Below are positions 17,686 through 26,359 of a DNA stretch of 64,000 nucleotides, in pieces. The position numbers and the translations under genes were made by a program. Under the pieces are notes generated by a model, which was not told the origin of the DNA, did no database searches, and worked only from the letters and a program-made list of their open reading frames with translations. Each line of letters opens with the position of its first letter. Within the stretch, counting starts at the first letter, position 1. Source of the stretch: Streptomyces venezuelae (GTDB lineage Bacteria; Actinomycetota; Actinomycetes; Streptomycetales; Streptomycetaceae); the NCBI RefSeq assembly GCF_008642335.1, contig NZ_CP029191.1, positions 3,534,001-3,598,000 on the forward strand. The letters are read 5' to 3'.

Positions 17686-18522
17686 TCAGCGGCTCAGGCT
17701 CCTGAACCTGCGTACCGCCAGTGGCAGGAACACCAGCGAGATCACCACCGGCCACACCACCGCCATCAGCAGCGCGTGCTGTTCGACCCAGCTCGTGCCG
17801 CCCGCGCCGGGGTTGCCGAAGAGTTCGCGCGTGGCCGTGCCCGTCGACGAGACGGGGTTCCACGCGGCGACCGGGGCCAGCCAGTCCGGCATCAGGGACG
17901 GCGCCACGAAGACGCTGGAGATCATCGTGAGCGGGAACGCCACCGCGTAGAGGCCGCCCGCCGCCTCCGGGGTGGGAACCACCAGGCCCAGGTACACGCC
18001 CACCCAGATCAGGCTGAAGCGCAGGAACAGCAGCAGGCCGAAGGCGAGCAGCGTGTCGACGGTGCCCGCGCTGGAGCGCCAGCCGATGGCGAGTGCCGTC
18101 AGCGCGAGGATGGTCAGCTCGGCGCAGGCCACGATGAGGTCGGCGAGGCCGCGGCCCGACGCGACCGCCGAGGGGGCCATCGGCATCGAGCGGAACCGGT
18201 CGATGACGCCCTTCGTCGAGTCGGTGACGACGCCCATCGCGGTGTTCATGAAGCCGAACGCCATGGTCATCACGAACATGCCGGGCATCAGGAACTGTTT
18301 GTAGTCACCGTCCTCGCCGCCGCCGGGCACCTTCATCGCCTCGCCGAAGACGAAGCCGTACAGCAGCACGCTGATGATGGGGAAGCCGAGCTGCCAGGCG
18401 ATGGTGACGGGCTGGCGCAGGAAGTGCGTCAGGTAGCGGCGGGTGACGTTCCAGCAGTCGGACAGGGCCCAGAAGAGGCGCCCGTGCGGGGCGGCCTGGA
18501 CCGGTGCGAGGGTGACGCTCAT
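17686..18522 (-). CDS. DrrB-type ABC transporter permease
   Basis: A 278-residue membrane protein of the ABC-2 type with about six helices. Family segments include [20 protein letters not shown] near the N-terminus and [27 protein letters not shown] in the middle, as in daunorubicin exporter permeases. It pairs with the ATPase encoded just upstream; the ATG at 18522 overlaps the ATPase stop (ATGA). Together they should export a hydrophobic compound or drug. Expression is likely repressed by the divergent TetR regulator. Confidence 0.9.
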   Translation of the reverse strand: MSVTLAPVQAAPHGRLFWALSDCWNVTRRYLTHFLRQPVTIAWQLGFPIISVLLYGFVFGEAMKVPGGGEDGDYKQFLMPGMFVMTMAFGFMNTAMGVVTDSTKGVIDRFRSMPMAPSAVASGRGLADLIVACAELTILALTALAIGWRSSAGTVDTLLAFGLLLFLRFSLIWVGVYLGLVVPTPEAAGGLYAVAFPLTMISSVFVAPSLMPDWLAPVAAWNPVSSTGTATRELFGNPGAGGTSWVEQHALLMAVVWPVVISLVFLPLAVRRFRSLSR

Positions 18523-19517
18523 GCCGCGACCTCCTGCTTGGTCTTCTCGGTCGTCGTCGCGGACGTCTGGCCGGTGAGCCGCAGGAACACGTCGTCGAGG
18601 CTGGGCCTGCGCAGGCCGATGTCCTCGACCGCGACGCCCTCGTCCCGCAGGGTCCGCGCCACCTCCGTCAGGGCGGCGACGCGGTCCGTCACCGCGCCCT
18701 GCACGCGGCGCTCCACGTCGACGGCGAGCGGTTCGCCGTCGCAGACGCGGGAGACGGCCCGCAGGGCCGCGGGCAGGTCGGCGTGGTCGCGTACGACGAC
18801 GTCGAGGTGGCTGCCGCCCACCGTGTTCTTCAGGCCGTCGGGAGTGTCGTCCGCGATGGCGCGGCCCCGGTCGATGACGGTGATGCGGGAGGCGAGCCGG
18901 TCGGCCTCCTCCAGGTACTGGGTGGTGAGCAGCACGGTCGTCCCGTCCGCCACCAACCCCCGGACCGCGTCCCACACTTCGAGGCGGCTGCGCGGGTCGA
19001 GGCCGGTGGTCGGCTCGTCGAGGAAGAGGACGGCGGGCGCGAGGATCATCGACGCGGCGAGGTCGAGCCTGCGCCGCATGCCGCCGCTGTACTGACCCGC
19101 GCCCTTCTCCGCCGCGTCCTCCAAGTGGAACTGCTCCAGGAGTTCCTGGGCGCGCCGTGCCGCGCGCCGGGCGCCGAGGTGGAAGAGGCGGCCGAACATC
19201 TCCAGGTTCTGCCGGCCGGTGAGGATCTCGTCGACCGCCGCGTACTGACCGGTGAGGCCGATACGGCCGCGGACCAGCGCGGACTCGCGCACCACGTCGG
19301 CGCCCGCGACCTCGGCGCGGCCGCCGTCGAGCCGGACGAGCGTGGAGAGGATGCGCACGGCGGTGGTCTTGCCCGCGCCGTTGGGTCCGAGGAGCCCGTG
19401 CACCGTGCCCTGTTCGACGTGCAGGTCGAAGCCGTCCAGCGCGCGTTTCTCCCCGTAGCGCTTCTCAAGTCCCTCGGCCCGCACCGCGAAGCCGTTCCCG
19501 TTGATCGGGTCCTTCAT
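18519..19517 (-). CDS. DrrA-type ABC transporter ATP-binding protein
   Basis: A 332-residue ATPase. Walker A is GPNGAGKTT, the Q loop is [11 protein letters not shown], the signature is [12 protein letters not shown], and Walker B is [19 protein letters not shown]-terminal accessory region of about 90 residues ends the protein, as in DrrA. ATG at 19517 was chosen because AAGGGGC stands 5 nt upstream. The promoter lies in the 114-nt gap shared with the TetR gene, which carries three matching operators. Confidence 0.93.
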   Translation of the reverse strand: MKDPINGNGFAVRAEGLEKRYGEKRALDGFDLHVEQGTVHGLLGPNGAGKTTAVRILSTLVRLDGGRAEVAGADVVRESALVRGRIGLTGQYAAVDEILTGRQNLEMFGRLFHLGARRAARRAQELLEQFHLEDAAEKGAGQYSGGMRRRLDLAASMILAPAVLFLDEPTTGLDPRSRLEVWDAVRGLVADGTTVLLTTQYLEEADRLASRITVIDRGRAIADDTPDGLKNTVGGSHLDVVVRDHADLPAALRAVSRVCDGEPLAVDVERRVQGAVTDRVAALTEVARTLRDEGVAVEDIGLRRPSLDDVFLRLTGQTSATTTEKTKQEVAA

Positions 19518-19541
19518 CGACTGCCCCTTCCCACACCCTCT

Positions 19542-19600
19542 GGGTACGCCGTACTCAATTGAGGGTACACCGTACCCAGTTCTGCGGGTACACCGTACCC
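19542..19600. promoter_or_regulatory. Three phased operators for the TetR repressor
   Basis: GGGTACACCGTACCC occurs at 19563-19577 and 19586-19600, and the variant GGGTACGCCGTACTC at 19542-19556. Each is a 6-3-6 inverted repeat. Starts are 21 and 23 bp apart, about two helix turns, so three dimers could bind on one face. They occupy the region between the divergent ABC operon and the TetR gene. Confidence 0.8.
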
Positions 19601-19618
19601 AGTTTCTGGGTCTGCGAT

Positions 19619-19624
19619 TAGGCT
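19619..19624 (+). promoter_or_regulatory. -10 box of leaderless TetR gene
   Basis: TAGGCT ends 7 nt before the ATG at 19632; no ribosome site is present. The nearest operator (19586-19600) covers the -35 position, so the regulator should repress itself. Confidence 0.6.
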
Positions 19625-19631
19625 GAGCGCC

Positions 19632-20399
19632 ATGACGAGCACGAACGGCGGCGACGACCGGCGCACCGGCAGCGACATCACCCGCAGCCTGGAGCTGCTC
19701 TGGGGCGAGGGCGGTCGCCCGGCCCGCGGCCCCAAGCCGGGCCTCACGCTGGACCGGATCGTCACCGAGGCGGTGCGGCTCGCGGACGCCGAGGGACTCG
19801 CGGCCGTCAGCATGCGGCGCCTGTCCACGGAGCTCGGCACCGGCACGATGTCCCTGTACCGGTACGTCCCCGGCAAGGGCGACCTCGTCGACCTGATGCT
19901 GGACCGCGTCAACACGCCGCCGGAGGAGGACGAGCCGTTCACCGGCGGGTGGCGCGAGGGCGTCGAGGCGTTCGCGCGCGAGACCCTCGTCCTCTACCGC
20001 CGCCACCCCTGGCTGCTCCACGTCAACCAGGCCCGCCCGGTCCTCGGCCCCGGCGCCGTCGGCGGCCTCGACCGCGTGCTGTCGCGCATCAAGCCGATGG
20101 GCCTGACCGACCCCGAGCTGGTCGGGGTGATCGTCATGACCGAGGGGTACGTCACCGGGGTCGCCCGCACCCAGGTGCACGAGATGGAAGCCGTGACCAG
20201 GAGCGGCCTGTCGGAGCAGGACTTCTGGGCGGCGCAGGCGCCGACCCTCGAACGCATCATGAAGAGCGGCCGCTACCCGACCCTCGCCGGCCTCACCGAC
20301 GACTCGTTCGGCCCGGACTTCGACCACTTCGAGTTCGGCCTGCAGCGCCTCCTGGACGGCCTGGACGCCCTGGTGGCCCGGCGCCGCGCCGAGGCCTGA
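19632..20399 (+). CDS. TetR-family transcriptional repressor
   Basis: A 255-residue regulator. The helix-turn-helix lies at about 55-85 (AVSMRRLSTELGTGTMSLYRYV) after a 35-residue N-terminal extension containing LWGEGGRPARGPKPGL. The C-terminal half matches the TetR_C domain of drug-responsive members. It is divergent from the ABC exporter and three palindromes lie between them, so it probably represses both until an exported compound binds. The ligand is unknown. Confidence 0.92.
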   Translation: MTSTNGGDDRRTGSDITRSLELLWGEGGRPARGPKPGLTLDRIVTEAVRLADAEGLAAVSMRRLSTELGTGTMSLYRYVPGKGDLVDLMLDRVNTPPEEDEPFTGGWREGVEAFARETLVLYRRHPWLLHVNQARPVLGPGAVGGLDRVLSRIKPMGLTDPELVGVIVMTEGYVTGVARTQVHEMEAVTRSGLSEQDFWAAQAPTLERIMKSGRYPTLAGLTDDSFGPDFDHFEFGLQRLLDGLDALVARRRAEA

Positions 20400-20419
20400 G
20401 GGCGCCTGCTCCCGTACGA

Positions 20420-21457
20420 CTACCTGCGGCCGCCCCCGCGCCGCCCCAGCCGCCTCCACCCGAACACGGCGAGCAGCACCGCCCCGACGACGATCACCCC
20501 CGTCTTCAGGCCCCCCTCGGCCCCGGAGCTCCCGCCCCCGTCGTCGGACCCCGCGCCACCGGACGACCCGCCGGAGCCGTCCCCCGACCCGCCGCCCGGC
20601 GCCTCCACGGGCTTGACCTCGCTCCGCTCTCCCTCGGTGCCGTACATGAGGGTCGTCCCGTCGAGCGTGTACGTCACCGACTCGCCCTGCCGCTGCAGCG
20701 GCACGCTCAGCCTGCCCTTGCGCTGCGGCTTCTGTCCGGCGCCCTTCCACGCGTACCAGACGCCGCCGAAGTACCCGCGCAGCGCCAGCTGTTCGCCGTC
20801 GGGCGAGAACGCGCCGTCGGTCACCCACAGGTCGATCTCGGAGATCCGCCGGAAGACGTTCGTGCCGGACGCGGACATCCGCTCCGGGCCCTCGTAGAGA
20901 CCGCCGCCGTCCTCGTTCTTGCTCACGATGTAGACGCGGCCGGTCTTCGGGTGCACCATCAGCGCCTCCGCGTCCCGCGCACCGTCCGCGTACTTCACGA
21001 CGTACTGCGTGGCGCGGACCGTCTGGTCCTTCAGGGTCTTCGGCTCGGGCAGCTTGTAGACCCAGACGTTGGACCAGGTGCCGTTGAGGTTGTCGCCGAT
21101 GTCGCCGACGTAGATGTTGCCGTCGCCGCCGACCGAGATCGCCTCGACGTCGCGCGGCTTGCCCACGCCGGTCATGGTGATCGTGGCGACGGTCTTCCCC
21201 GTCCTCGAGTCGACCGCGTACAGGAAGGCGCCCTTGTCCTGGTCGTTGTGCGTCCAGTAGACGCCGGGGTGGGCGCGGGACGCGGCGAGGCCGCTGGACT
21301 CGACGATGCGCGGGTCCTCGATCGTGAACCCGTCGTGGCCGTCGGCCGCGGCGGGCACGGCCGCGGCCACGGTGAGGACCAACGCGGCGCCGACACCGGC
21401 GAGGACAGACGGAAAAGACCGAAGCGAACGCATGGGCCAAGAGTGCCATCCGGCCAC
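20420..21457 (-). CDS. Secreted, membrane-anchored beta-propeller-like protein
   Basis: A 345-residue protein. A signal peptide (about 9-38, ending AAA) precedes repeated beta motifs such as VYWTHNDQDKGAFLYAVDSR, GNIYVGDIGDNLNGTWSN and RVYIVSKNEDGGGLYEG, which suggest a propeller. A Gly/Ser-rich linker leads to one C-terminal helix and an Arg-rich tail, so the protein is likely anchored outside the cell. The GTG at 21457 was chosen because GGAGGG ends 5 nt before it; an in-frame ATG at 21433 is poorer. Function is unknown. Confidence 0.8.
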   Translation of the reverse strand: MAGWHSWPMRSLRSFPSVLAGVGAALVLTVAAAVPAAADGHDGFTIEDPRIVESSGLAASRAHPGVYWTHNDQDKGAFLYAVDSRTGKTVATITMTGVGKPRDVEAISVGGDGNIYVGDIGDNLNGTWSNVWVYKLPEPKTLKDQTVRATQYVVKYADGARDAEALMVHPKTGRVYIVSKNEDGGGLYEGPERMSASGTNVFRRISEIDLWVTDGAFSPDGEQLALRGYFGGVWYAWKGAGQKPQRKGRLSVPLQRQGESVTYTLDGTTLMYGTEGERSEVKPVEAPGGGSGDGSGGSSGGAGSDDGGGSSGAEGGLKTGVIVVGAVLLAVFGWRRLGRRGGGRR

Positions 21458-21534
21458 GTTCGCCCTCCGTCCGGCCCGAGAGCGTGCGCAGCCTCACATC
21501 GCAGCAGGCCGCCCTCATCCGCGATGATGAGCGG

Positions 21535-22266
21535 ATGCTCAGGTTCATGTTCGTCGGCGACTCGATGACCATCGGAAGCGCCGGGGAACACACCTGGCGC
21601 CACCGGATGTGGCAGCACCTGCGCGGCACCCTCGGCCCCGGGGGCTTCGCCGTGACCGGCCCGCGCACCACGCTCTACGACAAGGCGGCGGGAGAGCCGG
21701 TCTCCCACGACCACCACCCCGCCGCGTCCCCGGACTTCCCCCGCAACCACCTCGCGGGCTGGGGCGAGGGCTGGCTGCACATGGCCCCGCAGATCGCGGG
21801 CGCGCTCGACCGTGACCCCGCCGACGTCCTGCTCGTCTCCCTCGGCCTCATCGACCTCGGCTTCTACACGAACGCGGAGCAGACCGCGGACAACGTCCGC
21901 GCCTTCGTCACGGCGGCCCGCTCGGCGAACCCGCACGTCCGCATGGTCCTGCTCCCCGTCATCCCGAACATCCGCGCCGCGTCGGACGCCCCCTTCGCCG
22001 CCGAGGTCGCCCGCTTCAACGAACTCCTGGCGAAGGCGGCAGCGGACCTGGACACGCCCCGCTCCCCGCTCCTCCTGGCCTCGCCCCCGCCCACGTACGA
22101 CATCCACGCCGACACGTACGACGGCACGCACCCGAACGCGAGCGGCGAGCACAAACTCGCGGCGGCCTTCGCGGACGCGATGTCCCAGGCCTGGGGCATC
22201 GGCGCCCCCTACGACACCCTCAGCCCGACTGGGCGCTCCGGGCCCGTTCGGACATCAACCGGGTGA
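21535..22266 (+). CDS. SGNH/GDSL hydrolase family protein
   Basis: A 243-residue protein with block I FVGDSMTIG carrying the nucleophile Ser, then block-like VSLGLIDLGF, and the C-terminal DGTHPNASGEHK carrying Asp and His of the triad. The block III Asn of classical members reads L-I-D-L here, so the oxyanion hole may differ. It would cleave an ester or acetyl group; no signal peptide is seen. ATG at 21535 is preferred because it begins just before the first strand; the frame is open to 21484. The last 47 nt overlap the convergent gene. Confidence 0.78.
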   Translation: MLRFMFVGDSMTIGSAGEHTWRHRMWQHLRGTLGPGGFAVTGPRTTLYDKAAGEPVSHDHHPAASPDFPRNHLAGWGEGWLHMAPQIAGALDRDPADVLLVSLGLIDLGFYTNAEQTADNVRAFVTAARSANPHVRMVLLPVIPNIRAASDAPFAAEVARFNELLAKAAADLDTPRSPLLLASPPPTYDIHADTYDGTHPNASGEHKLAAAFADAMSQAWGIGAPYDTLSPTGRSGPVRTSTG

Positions 22267-23335
22267 CGAACTGCAGGTCGCCGCTGTCGTAGTGGCGGCT
22301 CTCCGTGTCCTTGCCGCTGACGAAGGTGAGCACGGTGCCGGTGCGGACCATCGTGTGGTTCGTGGTCTCGGTGACGTACCCCTCGCCGCGGCTCTCGGAC
22401 AGGGAGAACGCGATGAGTTCGTCGCCGACCGCCGGCATCGTCATCCGCCGCGCCCCCTCCTCGGCGGCCTCCCGGCTCCGCGCGCGGAAGGCGGCGGAGG
22501 CCTTGTCCGCACTCGGGTACGCGAGGACCCGGAACCGGGTGTCCATGCCGTAGCTCGGCAGGTACTCGGCCTCGCCCTCGTACGTCGAGCCGTCGTCCTG
22601 CGAGGAGACGTCCGCGCTGGGCGGACTGCTCATCGTCCAGCCCGACGCCAGATCGGTCGTGCCGGGGAGGACCTGCTTGACCGCGTCGGCGTCGGCGAGC
22701 GGCTCGGGCTCCCAGTCCCCGCCGCCGTCCCCCGCCTCCACGCCGGACGCGGCCACCCCGCCCTTGCCCGGCGAGTCGTCGCCGCCGAAGGCCTGCGTAC
22801 CGCCGTACACGGCGAGGACCACGAGGGCGGCGAGGACGGCCAGGCATGCGACGAACGCCGTACGCCCGCCCGGGGTGTTGTTGAAGGTCACGGGCCCCAG
22901 CGACAGCGTGCTGCCGCGCACCTTCGCGCCGCCGTCGATGACGATGCCGCCCGTGTACTGCCGCGGAGACCCGGGCGGTTCCCGCGGCGGCTCGGACGGT
23001 GTCGGCGGGCCGGGCGGCGGTGGCGGCTCGGACGGCGGCGGGCCCGCGAGCGCCTGTGCCAGGGCCTGGGCGAGTCCGGCGGCGAACTCCGGGTCCGCGG
23101 CGACCCGTTCCCGCAAGGCCTCCGTCAGCGCGGCGAGCGCCGCCGGGTCCTGCGGCCGCTCGTCCACGACGGCGAGCGCGGCCTGCCCGGACGGGCTGGC
23201 CCCGACGCGCCGCCGCACGAGGTCGGACACGCTCTGCCCCACCTCGGCCCCCACGGCCCCCGCCGCCCCACCGGCGAACCCGGCCACCACGCGCACCGCT
23301 TCAGCAACGACGTCCATGGGCTCATTGTGAGTCAA
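22220..23335 (-). CDS. Single-pass membrane protein of unknown function
   Basis: A 371-residue protein I do not recognise. Residues 1-95 are helical and acidic with a repeated Ala/Gly pattern. A proline-rich stretch (PPPSEPPPPPGPP) follows, then a conserved-looking segment GGIVIDGGAKVRGSTLSLGP. One membrane helix lies at about 160-180. The outside domain (about 215-365) has a fold-like pattern similar to the PknH-type sensor domain (LPGTTDLASGW, YLPSYGMDTRFRVLAYPSADKASAAF), which is a guess. Its 3' end overlaps the convergent SGNH gene by 47 nt. Confidence 0.7.
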   Translation of the reverse strand: MTHNEPMDVVAEAVRVVAGFAGGAAGAVGAEVGQSVSDLVRRRVGASPSGQAALAVVDERPQDPAALAALTEALRERVAADPEFAAGLAQALAQALAGPPPSEPPPPPGPPTPSEPPREPPGSPRQYTGGIVIDGGAKVRGSTLSLGPVTFNNTPGGRTAFVACLAVLAALVVLAVYGGTQAFGGDDSPGKGGVAASGVEAGDGGGDWEPEPLADADAVKQVLPGTTDLASGWTMSSPPSADVSSQDDGSTYEGEAEYLPSYGMDTRFRVLAYPSADKASAAFRARSREAAEEGARRMTMPAVGDELIAFSLSESRGEGYVTETTNHTMVRTGTVLTFVSGKDTESRHYDSGDLQFVTRLMSERARSAQSG

Positions 23336-23379
23336 GTCGCTTGTATTGCAATGGAGTTGACGTACGACGCACGGTGCGG

Positions 23380-23889
23380 TCAGGCCGCCCGCGTCAGCCG
23401 GTTCGCGAGCGTCGACATCGTGTACGCGCCGATTCCGAGGACGACTTCGAGGGCGTTGCGCTCGGTGTGACCGTGGGCGAGGAACGCCTTGAGGTCGTCG
23501 TCAGGGACGCCACCCGCCGTCGCGAGCACGGCGAGCGTGAACCGCCGTACGGCCTCCAGGCGATCGTCGTCCAGGGGGCGCTGCTCGCGCAGGGCGGCCA
23601 CCAGCTCCGGCCCCGCACCGAGCTTGCGCAGCTTGCCGGTGTGCAGGGTGACGCAGATGTGGCAGTCGTTGCGGACGGCGACGGTCATGATGACGACCTC
23701 GCGGGCGACGGGGTCGAGGGTCGTCCGGTCGAAGGCGGCGGACATCTGCAGGAATCCGTTGAGGAGTTCGGGTGACCCGGCGAGCCGCGCGACGGCGTCC
23801 GGCACTTGCCCCCCGAAGGCGGCGGCGGTGCGTTCCATCGCGGGGCGGGAGTCGGGCGGTGCGGTTTCCGGTGTGTGCGCGGTGAACAT
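23380..23889 (-). CDS. Carboxymuconolactone decarboxylase (AhpD-like) family protein
   Basis: A 169-residue all-helical protein. The CMD motif with a redox pair is present as VAVRNDCHICVTLHTGKLRKLG, and EVVLGIGAYTMSTLANRL forms the last helix. Members with CxxC act as alkylhydroperoxidases like AhpD, with an electron donor. The gene starts 26 nt from the divergent MarR start, so one short region controls both. Oxidative or electrophile stress control is inferred from the pairing. Confidence 0.87.
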   Translation of the reverse strand: MFTAHTPETAPPDSRPAMERTAAAFGGQVPDAVARLAGSPELLNGFLQMSAAFDRTTLDPVAREVVIMTVAVRNDCHICVTLHTGKLRKLGAGPELVAALREQRPLDDDRLEAVRRFTLAVLATAGGVPDDDLKAFLAHGHTERNALEVVLGIGAYTMSTLANRLTRAA

Positions 23890-23902
23890 GCGTACAGCCC
23901 CC

Positions 23903-23950
23903 TAAAATCGACAACATGGTTGACGACAAGAAGGTAAACCAGGTTGTCGA
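23903..23950. promoter_or_regulatory. Leaderless MarR promoter and overlapping operators
   Basis: TAAAAT at 23903-23908 ends 7 nt before the MarR ATG (23916). An imperfect palindrome TCGACAAC-ATG-GTTGACGA (23908-23926) covers the start codon, and GTTGTCGA at 23943-23950 repeats the half site in perfect inversion to the first. The regulator probably binds across its own start. Confidence 0.55.
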
Positions 23951-24413
23951 AGCAGGCAAGGGCTACGAGCTGCCCCTCCTCCTCTTCGCCGGATTCCGCA
24001 CCCTCATCGACCGCCTGCACGCCGAACTGGCCCGCCAGGGCCACCCCGACATCCGCCCCGCCCACGGCTTCGCCATGCAGGCCGTCGGGCCGGACGGCGC
24101 CACCGCCAGCGAGGTCGGCCGCCGCCTCGGCGTCTCCAAGCAGGCGGCGGGCAAGACCGTCGACCGTCTGATCGCCCTCGGCTACGCGGCCCGCACCGAC
24201 GACCCCGCCGACGCCCGCCGCAAACTCGTCCGCCTCACCCCGCACGGCATCGACGCCCTCCGCCGCTCGGCGGCCGTCTTCGACGAGCTGCGGGCGGAGT
24301 GGGCGGCGGCCCTGGGCGCGGACCACCTCACCGACCTGGAGTCGTCCCTGCGCACGGTCGTACCGCCGGACGCGTTCCGCCTCGACGCGGCGGGCTGGCT
24401 GGGCGGCTCGTGA
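23916..24413 (+). CDS. MarR-family transcriptional regulator
   Basis: A 165-residue winged-helix regulator. The recognition helix region is ATASEVGRRLGVSKQAAGKTVDRL and the wing contains RTDDPADARRKLVRLTPHG. It is divergent from the CMD gene. Visible palindromes overlap its leaderless start, so it should repress itself and the CMD gene. No cysteine is present in the helix-turn-helix, which argues against an OhrR-type oxidation switch. Confidence 0.9.
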   Translation: MVDDKKVNQVVEAGKGYELPLLLFAGFRTLIDRLHAELARQGHPDIRPAHGFAMQAVGPDGATASEVGRRLGVSKQAAGKTVDRLIALGYAARTDDPADARRKLVRLTPHGIDALRRSAAVFDELRAEWAAALGADHLTDLESSLRTVVPPDAFRLDAAGWLGGS

Positions 24414-24492
24414 CCGGACGTGACCTTGTCACCGTGCGTATCGTTGTACTGCGCGGCCGCACTCACCGGGGAGGCCGGGGAGGAGCGCCACG

Positions 24493-25080
24493 ATGACCGT
24501 TGTGGACGACAGGACCGAGATGGCCGACACCGACAACGAGCGCACTCTCGACGCGATGTTCGCGGCGCTTGAGCAGGGGCCCTTCCTCGATGGATACAAG
24601 ATCGACATCGTCGGGGGAGCCGTCCATATGACGCCACAGCGGTCCAACCACTGGGACATCATCTTCGGTCTACTGGAGCAGCTCAGGTCCAAGTACGAAC
24701 GTCGCCGCCTGCTGTCCGACGTACGCATCGACTACCCCGGGGCGCTCAACGCCTTCTGCAGTGACGTGGCACTGGTCGCCGAAGGGGCCGAGCGCACCAA
24801 GCAGGGTGGCTTCCTGTGCAAGGACGTCGAGTTCGTCGCCGAAGTGATCTCCAGGAGTACCGGCGAGAACGACTACGGCCCCCAGAAGACCGGCTACGCA
24901 ACGGCCGAGGTCGGCGTCTACTTGGTCGTCGACCCCTATCAGGGCAAATGTCATGTCTATACCCAGCCCAAGCTGGGCGATTACCGGGTCGAGACGAAAG
25001 TGGACTTCGGCGAGGAGATCGACCTGACCCACACCTTCCTCGACCTCACCATCGACACCTCGGACTTCTCCCGCGACTGA
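24493..25080 (+). CDS. Uma2-family (DUF820) putative endonuclease
   Basis: A 195-residue protein of the restriction-endonuclease-like Uma2 family. Markers are YKIDIVGGAVHMTPQRSNHW near the N-terminus, the core FCSDVALVAE with Asp, then FVAEVISRSTGENDYGPQKTGYATAEVGVYLVVDP, which carries the E-x-S and K residues of the nuclease-like site. These proteins are common in Streptomyces and cyanobacteria; no biological target has been shown. GGGGAGGAG precedes the ATG by 8 nt. It stands alone, with no toxin-antitoxin partner beside it. Confidence 0.85.
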   Translation: MTVVDDRTEMADTDNERTLDAMFAALEQGPFLDGYKIDIVGGAVHMTPQRSNHWDIIFGLLEQLRSKYERRRLLSDVRIDYPGALNAFCSDVALVAEGAERTKQGGFLCKDVEFVAEVISRSTGENDYGPQKTGYATAEVGVYLVVDPYQGKCHVYTQPKLGDYRVETKVDFGEEIDLTHTFLDLTIDTSDFSRD

Positions 25081-25145
25081 CCCGGCCCCCGCCCCGCCGC
25101 AACCCCCTTGCCTGGAGCCCACTCCACCCCGTTGGCTTGATCCCC

Positions 25146-26138
25146 ATGAAGTACACGCAGCTGGGACGCACAGGGCTCAAGGTCAGCCGGCTCACGCTCG
25201 GGACCATGAACTTCGGGCCGCTCACCAACGAACCCGACAGCCACACGCTCATGGACGCCGCGCTCGACGCGGGCGTCAACTTCTTCGACACCGCCAACAC
25301 CTACGGCCAGAGCGCCGGCAAGGGCCGCACCGAGGAGATCCTCGGCACCTGGTTCACGCAGGGAGGCGGCCGCCGCGACAAGGTCGTACTGGCCACCAAG
25401 GTGTACGGCAGCATGGCCCCGCACGGGGAGGAGACCTGGCCCAACCAGGACCGGCTCTCCGCGCTCAGCATCCGCCGCGCCGTCGATGCCAGCCTCAAGC
25501 GGCTGCAGACCGACCACATCGATCTCTACCAGTTCCATCACATCGACCGGCAGACACCGTTCGAGGAGATCTGGCAGGCCGTCGACGTCCTCGTCGGGCA
25601 GGGCAAGATCCTCTACGCGGGCTCCTCCAACTTCCCCGGCTACAAGATCGCCCAGGCCAACGAGACCGCCCGGCGCCTCGGCGGCTACGGCCTCGTCAGC
25701 GAGCAGTGCCTCTACAACCTCGCCTCCCGCGACGCCGAGATGGAGGTCATCCCGGCCGCCCAGGACTACGGCCTCGGCGTCATCCCCTGGTCGCCGCTGC
25801 ACGGCGGGCTGCTCGGGGGCGTGCTCAAGAAGGAGGGCGAGGGGTCGCGCCGCACCGGTGGCAGGTCCGCCGCCGAGCTCGCGAAGCCGGAGGTCAGGGC
25901 ACGCGTCCAGGCGTACGAGGACCTGCTCGACAAGCACGGTCTGGAACCCGGCGAGGTCGCGCTCGCGTGGCTGCTGACCCGGCCCGGCGTCACCGCGCCG
26001 ATCGTCGGCCCCCGCACGGCCGAGCAGCTCGCATCCGCACTGCGCGCGGTCGAGCTCGAACTGTCCGGCGAGGTCCTCGACGCGCTGGACGAGATCTTCC
26101 CCGGCCCCGGCCCGTCACCGGAGTCCTTCGCCTGGTGA
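25146..26138 (+). CDS. Aldo/keto reductase
   Basis: A 330-residue NADPH-dependent TIM-barrel oxidoreductase. Asp-Thr-Ala-Asn-Thr-Tyr in FFDTANTYGQS supplies the catalytic Asp and Tyr, LATKVYG the Lys, and FHHIDR the His. The C-terminal cofactor segment is VGPRTAEQL. It resembles the YajO/YghZ-like group. ATG at 25146 fits the family start (MKYTQLGRTGLKVSRLTLG); no ribosome site is evident. The substrate cannot be assigned. Confidence 0.92.
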   Translation: MKYTQLGRTGLKVSRLTLGTMNFGPLTNEPDSHTLMDAALDAGVNFFDTANTYGQSAGKGRTEEILGTWFTQGGGRRDKVVLATKVYGSMAPHGEETWPNQDRLSALSIRRAVDASLKRLQTDHIDLYQFHHIDRQTPFEEIWQAVDVLVGQGKILYAGSSNFPGYKIAQANETARRLGGYGLVSEQCLYNLASRDAEMEVIPAAQDYGLGVIPWSPLHGGLLGGVLKKEGEGSRRTGGRSAAELAKPEVRARVQAYEDLLDKHGLEPGEVALAWLLTRPGVTAPIVGPRTAEQLASALRAVELELSGEVLDALDEIFPGPGPSPESFAW

Positions 26139-26157
26139 GGACGGAGTGAAGGTGCCT

Positions 26158-26223
26158 CCCTCGGGGATCCCCGGGGATCCCTCGGAGATCCCTCGGAGAT
26201 CCCTCGGAGATCCCTCGGAGATC
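26158..26223. repeat. 11-bp tandem repeats between aldo/keto reductase and ThpR genes
   Basis: Four perfect copies of CCTCGGAGATC run from 26180 to 26223, preceded by two degenerate copies with GGGGATC. The rest of the 121-nt gap contains no recognised signal. Confidence 0.85.
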
Positions 26224-26259
26224 TCCCGGAGAGGCACGGCGTGGCGGCGCGCGCGTCGG

Positions 26260-26349
26260 CTAACCGCCGACCGCGGCCGCCACCGCCACCACGACGAACA
26301 TCAGCACGAGCACACCGGCCATGATCCGGTTCCTGGTTTTCGGGTCCAC
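26260..26349 (-). CDS. 29-residue hydrophobic peptide downstream of thpR
   Basis: From a GTG at 26349 the frame reads VDPKTRNRIMAGVLVLMFVV and continues for nine mostly hydrophobic residues to a TAG. It has a charged start and one membrane helix. It begins 10 nt after the stop of the 2',3'-cyclic phosphodiesterase gene on the same strand, so it could be translated by reinitiation; no ribosome site is seen. Peptides of this kind are known in Streptomyces, but I cannot name the family securely. Confidence 0.5.
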   Translation of the reverse strand: MDPKTRNRIMAGVLVLMFVVVAVAAAVGG

Positions 26350-26359
26350 GCAGACGAGG

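Noticed and set aside
24493..25080. Uma2 gene as part of a defence island
   Set aside because: Neighbours are metabolic or regulatory; no restriction, CBASS or retron-like gene is adjacent.
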